A stretch of 64,000 nt of DNA, from the NCBI GenBank assembly GCA_019916065.1, contig CM034237.1, forward strand, positions 26,346,340 to 26,410,339, given 5' to 3'. Positions within the stretch are counted from its first letter, which is position 1. Every line of letters starts with the position of its first letter. The position numbers and the translations under genes are program-made. A model generated the notes under the pieces. That model was not told where the DNA came from and made no database searches. It was given only the letters and a program-made list of their open reading frames with translations. This DNA is from Vitellaria paradoxa. Lineage: Eukaryota; Streptophyta; Magnoliopsida; Ericales; Sapotaceae. Shown here piece after piece: positions 58,032 to 64,000 of this stretch.

Positions 58032-58500
58032 GTTGGAAAAATATATTTTCCAAGCAGAGTAGCAGATCAGAAAAGCCTTACCTTGTCAATCCCTTCAATC
58101 TTTTCTGTGCGATTTATCGTGTAGTGTCCTCCTGACGCGCTTCAAATTTGATTGGCCATTTCTGCCTCCTACTGATGACACGTGTAACGTCCCTTTAGCT
58201 TTTCATCTGCCGCGCCGCTTACACAAGTCCCTAAATCTGAGTGTTAAAACGTGAGTGGCCAAAAATTTGAAAATTAGGGCGGCAATAAATGCGTTTTTTA
58301 CCGTCCGCTGCCCTCTCCTTGGCGATGCTTCGATTGCCTCCCACAGATATACATACACACATATATATACGCTCGATTCATCTTCTTTGCTCCCTTTCTG
58401 CGATTTGAGCTATCCAGTTTCCTTTGCTTTTTTCTCTGAGTTTTCATCTTTCCCAGCTTCCACGTCTCTTGTAAATCTTCATTTCTGGTGAGTTCATCTT

Positions 58501-61098
58501 TCTAATCTAGCATCTTCTAACTTGGGTAAACTCGGAAATGAGCTCAACTCTGAGGAAAAAATTAGGGTTTTCAAGGAGAAGTATCAGATTCCCCCAAATG
58601 TAGAAATCAGGCTCGCCCAGGAGGGCGAGCGCGCACCAGGGGAATTCCCCGTAGTAGCCATCACTGAAGGTGGCCTTAGGTTCCCCCTGCACCATTTCCT
58701 TTGCTTTATCATAAGCATCTTAGACCTTGGACCCAGGAACCTCACTCATAATTTCTATAGGATAGTCAATGGGGTGATAGAAATAAATAGGCGGTACAGA
58801 TTCCACATATCTGAGTGAGATCTGCTTTACTGTTACTCTATCCAGAAGGTGAAGAAGGATGAGAACAGGTGGTATTTGAAATCCCAACCAGAAAAAGCCT
58901 TGGTCCATATGCTGCCTGATACGATTAAGTCAGAAAATAACTTGTGCGTCGTCACGGGTCACTGGACACACGATCCGGACAAAGATCATTTTTCAATCGT
59001 CCCTCTGTTTCTTTGGGCCCAGGTTGGTTGATTTCAAGTGCTACTAGCTCTTACTCTTCTTCGACTTCCTACTTTTTGGAAGCACACTAACCATTTGATT
59101 TCTATGCAGCCGAACAAGCAAAGAAGTTCTGGGCCGGTGGTACTCGTGCAGACAAGGATCACCTCGATCAAGTGTTCAAATTCCTCGGGGGTCCAGATCT
59201 TTATCCCTTCGCCAGAGCGATTCCGATTTTGTTCAACTTCACTCCCTCTCACCAAACATTCATCGCTCCCCCCTTTCGCCACCTCGGAAGCAATTAGGCG
59301 GCTCCAATGGTGGTTCAGGGCTACTGCTGACGAGAAAGAAAACTTCTACGCGCTGAAGCATCCAGAGTGGGTTCGTCCACCCCCTTTTGCCATTCCCTTG
59401 GTAGCCAAGCAAGTTTCTGCTCCAGAAACTGCAACTTCCTCACCTGCTGGGCAACTGAGAAGGCGGAGACTTGTTCTTTTGGACGAGAAAGAGGAAGAGG
59501 AAGAAGAAGCCGAGCTAGAACCTCCTCCTGCTTTTGAATATCTCTCCGGCTTGGATGAAGAGGGGGAAGAAGACATGGCCCCAAAAATCGACTACAAAAG
59601 GCTTGCTCAGGGGAGAGCCAAGCAAGAGAAGGCCAGCGAAGCCAAAGGAAAGGCCGACAAGGAGCGCAAGGCTGTTGATAAGAGGAAGGCCGAGAAGGCG
59701 AAGGCTCCTGCTCTTGTCCGCCTCGAACACATTCTGAAGGTTAAAATGGAAAAGGGGAAGGAGCAGGAAGCCCTTCGTTCCAAGGCCTCCGATGCCCCTT
59801 CAGCAAAAAAATAGAAGATTTCCTCGGCTTCAGAGCTTCAAATCGTAGAAGCTCCGAAGCTGATCAAAGATACTGCTAGAAAGGACACCATTCCTCCCAA
59901 GGAGGCGCCCCCTAAAGTTACAAGGCCCAGTTCCTCTCAACCCACAGGCCCTACGCCCCTTCAAATCGAGTATCCTTCCAACCCTGTTCGGGACTCCCCC
60001 CTTTTATTCCAAAAATTCTTCTTCCAAGCCTTGAATTCCCAGAAGGCCGGCCATTTATCATTATAGACACAGCTTTCAATCACGTCGAGGAATATCTCAA
60101 AGGCATCCTTCCTCCTCGAGACATCCAGGCCATGAGAAAAAACAAGTTAGAGGACATCCACAAAACCTTAATGAAAAATGCCATCTCGGTAAGTATAAGA
60201 ATCTATTTCTTTGACTTTCCCTTTCTCTTTTCATATTGATTCTTATACCTATGAATTTTGTGATCCTCCTTTCTTCTTCCAGACTTCTCTTTATACCATG
60301 GAGCTTATCGCTCGACATCAAGCTCTCGAAACAAAAACTGATCAAGACAGGTCTGACATTAAAGGCCTAAAGACAAGCATAAGGGAGCTTGAGAAGGAGA
60401 AGAAAAAGCTCAAGACGAACAATGATGCTTTGGTAGAGGAGAAGAACCAAATTCTTAACAAAAAGAAAGAAGTAGAACATCAACTCAACGCTGCCCTTGC
60501 CTAGGTGGATGCTAGCAACCTTCGCGTAGAGCATTTGGATAAACTCTTAGGCAAGAAGGACGAGGAGTTGGTGGACAAGATAGGCAAACTCTCCACGGCT
60601 AAGTTCGAACTGAGCTCTTCAAGGACAGAACAAGAGAGGCTTCTCATGACGGTAGAGGATTCCAGAGCCGAGCACATCAGGATGAAACAAGAACTTGAGA
60701 ACCTGAAAGTAGAGCTCTGGCAGAAGACTCAAGCCCTCTGAGCAGCCGAAGAGAAAGCAAAAGCTAAGGTTGAGGCTCAAATAAACGACTGCGTGGAATA
60801 AATGAGGGATGCTCACAATGAATTTTTCCTTGAGGATTAGGAGGCTGCCATGAAGAAGAACAACATTGAACACACCAACCCTTCCTATAGAGAGGTCTCT
60901 TTTCCTGATCTGCAGCGTCCGGCCCCCCAGTTCAGCTTTGAGCGCCCACCTCAAACTCCCTCCATCCAAACTATCAAAGAAAACGTTGAGGAGGGAGAAG
61001 TCGAAGTGGAGAGTTCCCAGAAGGACACTACTTCCCAGGAATTTAAAGAAATTAATCTAATTGTGGAGAGTGATCCTACTAAGGAGGGAGAGAAGTGA
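58501..61098 (+). pseudogene. Antisense extra gene of the second Tat-type element: Transposase_28-like domain plus coiled coil
   Basis: It runs opposite to the element's own pol. Exon-like blocks: 58501-58819 (KIRVFKEKYQIPPNVEIRLA, GGLRFPLHHFLCFII), resembling the 'putative gypsy type transposon' Transposase_28 domain; after a stop, 58849-59028 (NRWYLKSQPEKAL) ending at GCCCAG|GTTGGT. A candidate intron ends at CTATGCAG (about 59108). After it comes KFWAGGTRADKDHLDQVFKF, a frame change near 59285, then RRLQWWFRATADEKENFYAL, an acidic stretch and a Lys/Ala/Glu-rich segment. A clear intron, CTCG|GTAAGT (60190) to TTCTTCCAG (60283), leads into a coiled coil of heptads (60300-60780) and a C-terminal tail ending at 61098. 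Stops at 60502-60504, 60739-60741, 60799 and 60838 break it. Function unknown. Confidence 0.75.
60190..60283 (+). other. Intron in the antisense extra gene
   Basis: Donor G|GTAAGTATAAG and acceptor CTTTCTTCCAG around a T-rich 94-nt segment. Presence of a spliceable intron only in plus orientation supports transcription from that strand. Confidence 0.75.
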
Positions 61099-61854
61099 GC
61101 CCCTCAGCCCCTTTTTATTTTTGCTTTTCATTCCAATCACTTGTAAAAGTACAACGAACAATGTAATTTTTCATTTTGAATGAATGGAAGTATTCCAGTC
61201 TTTTCTGATTATTTCCCTTGCTTTACTTTTCATGTCTTTACCTCTTTAGAACTGTTGATGAACTGATTAAAGAATATCTTGACTTAGTCGCTGATGAAGT
61301 TATAGGAGGAGCTGCCGAAGAGTATCTTGATGTATTCTCCCATGAAATAGCTACAAATCCTTACAACAAATGTTGATGTCTTTCCTTAAACTTCATTAGG
61401 ATAGCTTCCATAGTTGACAACAGTGTACATTGTAACTGTACTCATAAATGTATAGTAAAAATTTATGAATTGTTCCTGTACATGCTTTCACCCATTGGGG
61501 CTTATCTTACTATGCATACGTTTCGTGTTTGTGTTCATGTGGGTGCTTTGAATGAACTTGGCCCAATAATCAAACTTTAATCAAACTGTCATAAAACTTG
61601 GCAGAAATGCCTTAAGCATCAAACATTTCAAGGATAATAAATTTAAGTAGTGAATTGCTTTTCGTCGAGTAACTTGAAACTTTTGATAGAGAGGAATAAC
61701 TTTAATGAATCCTACATACCTCAATTAGTTCGGCTGTCCTCCGGCTTACATATAGCAACGGAGGCTTCTGCTCTTTGATAAAATTTCACTTTTCATATCA
61801 ACGCCGAGCTTCCTTGAAGTGATTCCTTGAGTTTTGAGAGCTTTTGCTTCAATT
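61099..61854. other. Spacer of the second Tat-type element
   Basis: No coding domain. It includes polyadenylation-like AATGAATGG/ATAATAAA sequence downstream of the antisense gene. Confidence 0.5.
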
Positions 61855-62215
61855 GTACCAACGCTATGCAAGCTAAGCGTGGCTTCTTTAACAATCCTTT
61901 TCAATAAGCCGAGGAACCGAATCTCAGCCTAAAGAGAGCACTCGGTCAGTCAATAAACCAGGGTTGAACCTGCACCCAAAGGGTGCGGTTCCCTTTCTGT
62001 ACCAACGTTCGGCAAGCCGAGCGTGGCTCCTTTCTGATAATCCTTTTAAAAAAACCGAGAAATTGAATCCCAGTTTAAAGAGAGTGCTTGGTCAATAAAT
62101 AAACTAGGACTGTACCAACACCCAAAGGGATGCGGCGCCTTTCTGTACCAATACTCGGCAAGGCGAGCATGGCTCCTTTTCAAACCAACACCCAAGGGGG
62201 CGTGGCATCTTTCTA
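61855..62215. repeat. Tandem repeats of about 145 bp (2.4 copies)
   Basis: Units start at 61855, 61999 and 62145 with GTACCAA(C/T)(G/A)CT(A/C/T). Each contains GGC(A/T)(A/C)(G/C)(C/G)CGAGC(A/G)TGGCTC-type and AAAGAGAG(C/T)(A/G)CT(C/T)GGTCA blocks. Tandem arrays here are typical of Tat/Ogre elements. Confidence 0.88.
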
Positions 62216-62319
62216 GTAAATACTTAATTGTCTAAAGCTTTTGGAATTGCTTTATTTGCTTTCAAAAGAGAACAGTTTTCCAAGGAATGTACATAATCTT
62301 AAATAACAAATGTACAATA

Positions 62320-63170
62320 ACATTAATGATAGTACAGTTTCAAGTGGGCTATGTTCCACAGCCTTTTGATTAGCTTTCTTTCCACGTCCGTCAACCTGTA
62401 AGCTCCATTATCGAGCACTTTCGAGACGAGGAATGGTCCTTCCCAATTGGCTCCAAGCTTTCCTTCTGTCTGGTCCTTTCTACTTCCCATTAATTTTCTT
62501 AACATAAAGTCGCCAGCTTTGAACTCTCTGTGTCTGACCCCTTTATTAAATTTCCTCCCTGTCTCTTGCTGATAGTTGGCTAACCTTAATGTGGTAAGTT
62601 CTCTCTGTTCGTCAATCATATCTAGGCGTATCACCATTGCTTTATCATTTTCTCATTTATCAAAGGCTTGAGTCCTGATGCTTGGCAGACCAACTTCCAG
62701 TGGAATGACCGTTTCAACTCCATAAGCCAGAGAGAAGGGAGATTCTCCAGTTGATCTTCTGGGGGTTGTTCGGTAGGTCCAGAGTACTAATGGCAATTCA
62801 TCTACCTATTTTCCTTTTGCTACCTCCAATCTTTTCTTGATGCCACTGAGGATAACTTTGTTTGTAGCTTTGGCTTGACCATTGCTTTGGGGGGTAAGCT
62901 GGTGTTGAATAAACATTTTTTATCCCATATCTGGAACAATATTCCCTAAATGGGGCACTGTCAAATTGTGTCCCATTGTCGGAAATAAGCATCCTAGGGA
63001 TGCCATACCTAGTAATGATGCTCTTCCAGACAAATCGAATGGTATCAGCATCTCTAATGTGAGCCAAAGGTTCTGCTTCCACCCATTTAGTGAAGTAGTC
63101 AGTGCCGACCACTAGAAACTTTCTATTTCCTGAAGCGGTAGGCAGTGGTCCCACAATGTTGAGTCCCCAT
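62320..63170 (-). pseudogene. Integrase core and C-terminus of the second Tat-type element
   Basis: Minus frames: VVGTDYFTKWVEAEPLAHIR, ITRYGIPRMLISDNGTQF and a GIKNVYSTPAYPPK block. A frameshift falls near 62900, where the expected GQAEATNK motif reads QWSSQSYKQS. Then several stops (62795-62640), and a good C-terminal region ETGRKFNKGVRHREFKAGDF, LGANWEGPFLVSKVLDNGAY, HLKLYYH ending at 62323. This GPY/F-type tail is usual for gypsy integrases. Confidence 0.9.
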
Positions 63171-64000
63171 TAAGCGAATGGCCAGGGACTGGTTAGTGGG
63201 CTGAGTTCTTGTGCTGGCTGGTGAGGTACGGGAGCAAACTTCTGGAATTTCTTGCACTTTCGAACATAAGTTTGAGCATCATTCCCCATCCTCGGCCACC
63301 AGTACCTTTGTGTAATAGCTCTGTATGCCAACGACCTGCCCCCAGTATGTGCTCCACAGATCCCTTTATGCATCTCATAGAGGAAATCTTGCACTTTATC
63401 AGGATGAACAAAAAGAAGATAAGGACCTGTGAAGGACTTCTTGTACAGCTTATGATCAGGAGAAAGCCAAAACCTGGTAGCCTTTATTCTCAATTTCCTC
63501 ACTTCTGTTTTGTTCTCTGGTAGAGTTCCATCCTTTAAATAAGAAATGATTGGGTCCATCCAAGATGGAGCCACTTCAGTACACATCACCTCTCCATCTT
63601 TTACAATGCTTGGCTTCTTAAGAACTTCCAGGAAAACCTGGTTTGTCAGCCTTATTCGAGAAGAAGCAGCCAACGTAGCAAGTGTGTCAGCATGAGCATT
63701 ATGATCTCTCCCAATGAGCTCCACGCTAGCTTTATTAAAATCTTCAATCTTCTTTTTTACCAACTATAAATACTCTGCCATCTTTTCGCTTCTAGCCACA
63801 TACTCCCCTTTCAGTTGGTTGGCTACCAACTGAGAGTCAGTCTTTATTGCCATATCTTTTGCCATCAACCGCCGAGCAATGTTGAGCCCAGCTAGAAGAG
63901 CTTCATACTCCGCCTTGTTATTAGTAAACTCAAACTCAAGCTTTATTGCATATTCAATAGAGACCCCTTCTGGCGTAGTCAAAACAATGCCTACACCAGC
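63170..64000 (-). pseudogene. RNase H and integrase zinc finger of the second Tat-type element (edge-truncated)
   Basis: From the edge: a VLTTPEGVSIEYAIKLEFEF block, TNNKAEYEALLAGLNIARRL and KTDSQLVANQLKGEY (archaeal-like RNase H). After a stop at 63764-63766 come NAHADTLATLAA, PYLLFVHPDKVQDFLYEMHK, then HTGGRSLAYRAITQRYWWPR and YVRKCKKFQKFAPVPHQPAQ. The last is the HHCC zinc region with the second C replaced by F (C-x2-C is CKKF here). A stop at 63170 separates it from the core. Confidence 0.9.

Larger units (their letters stand above)
57067..64000 (-). mobile_element. Second Tat-type Ty3/gypsy element (3' half in window)
   Basis: On the minus strand, RNase H (63982-63600) and integrase (63600-62320) are followed by a spacer with tandem repeats. 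Then comes an antisense gene (58501-61098, plus strand), a polypurine tract and a 949-bp LTR (57067-58015). The 5' half (LTR, gag, RT) lies beyond the right edge, so the target duplication cannot be checked; the left flank is GATAG. It has the same overall plan as the element at 28.6-43.9 kb but unrelated antisense cargo, and integrase of a different subgroup. Confidence 0.92.

Noticed and set aside
59321..59730. Minus-strand frames opposite the coiled-coil gene
   Set aside because: Shadow frames of the acidic and Lys-rich segment on the plus strand.
1..64000. CRISPR arrays, bacterial operons, riboswitches, rRNA and intact tRNA genes
   Set aside because: No regular direct-repeat/spacer pattern, no ribosome-binding-site-led gene strings, and no convincing structural RNA were seen in this plant nuclear sequence.

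Overview
This is nuclear DNA from a flowering plant, most likely a woody eudicot or magnoliid. The signs are long AT-rich introns with plant GT/AG splice sites, many plant transposon families (Tat-type and Athila-like Ty3/gypsy, CACTA, hAT, PIF/Harbinger-like MITEs, RTE and L1 LINEs, a TRIM, a SINE), and two host genes of plant type. No bacterial, organellar or CRISPR signal was seen. The species cannot be named from the sequence.

Left third (1-19.2 kb): a minus-strand gene for the plant fusion enzyme of wybutosine synthesis (TYW3 domain, six Kelch blades, TYW2 methyltransferase domain). Its ATG is at 19218 and seven exons run leftward to 3127; the last exon(s) lie beyond the left edge or are lost. 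Its introns are packed with mobile DNA: an RTE LINE and an LTR-like piece (intron 7), a deleted gypsy element and an L1 tail (intron 6), and a TRIM, two tandem LTRs and MITEs (intron 3). Exon 6 lacks one base, which puts a stop in the methyltransferase domain.

Middle (19.3-44.7 kb): a nested transposon stack that begins about 73 bp upstream of that ATG. An old minus-strand hAT transposase gene can be read in pieces (C-terminus near 19.8 kb, BED finger at 44.1 kb). It has been split by a small MITE (20990-21314), a 6.1-kb CACTA element (21598-27722), another MITE (27726-28124) and a 15.3-kb Tat-type gypsy element (28566-43903) flanked by a perfect 5-bp duplication, ATATC. The gypsy element has decayed gag, protease, RT, two RNase H regions and integrase on the plus strand, plus a long antisense gene of the plant mobile domain family between integrase and the 3' LTR.

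Right third (44.7-64 kb): an Athila-like integrase fragment, an AT-rich MITE, two further MITEs, a full-length SINE with a 16-bp target duplication, and an apparently intact three-exon gene for a 75-residue single-repeat (R3) MYB protein of the CPC/TRY/ETC kind (51591-52392, minus). An L1 LINE relic follows at 55.5-57.0 kb. From 57067 to the edge lies a second Tat-type gypsy element on the minus strand, whose antisense (plus-strand) extra gene encodes a Transposase_28-like domain and a long coiled coil. Two Tat elements carrying different antisense cargo genes in one window is the most unusual theme here.
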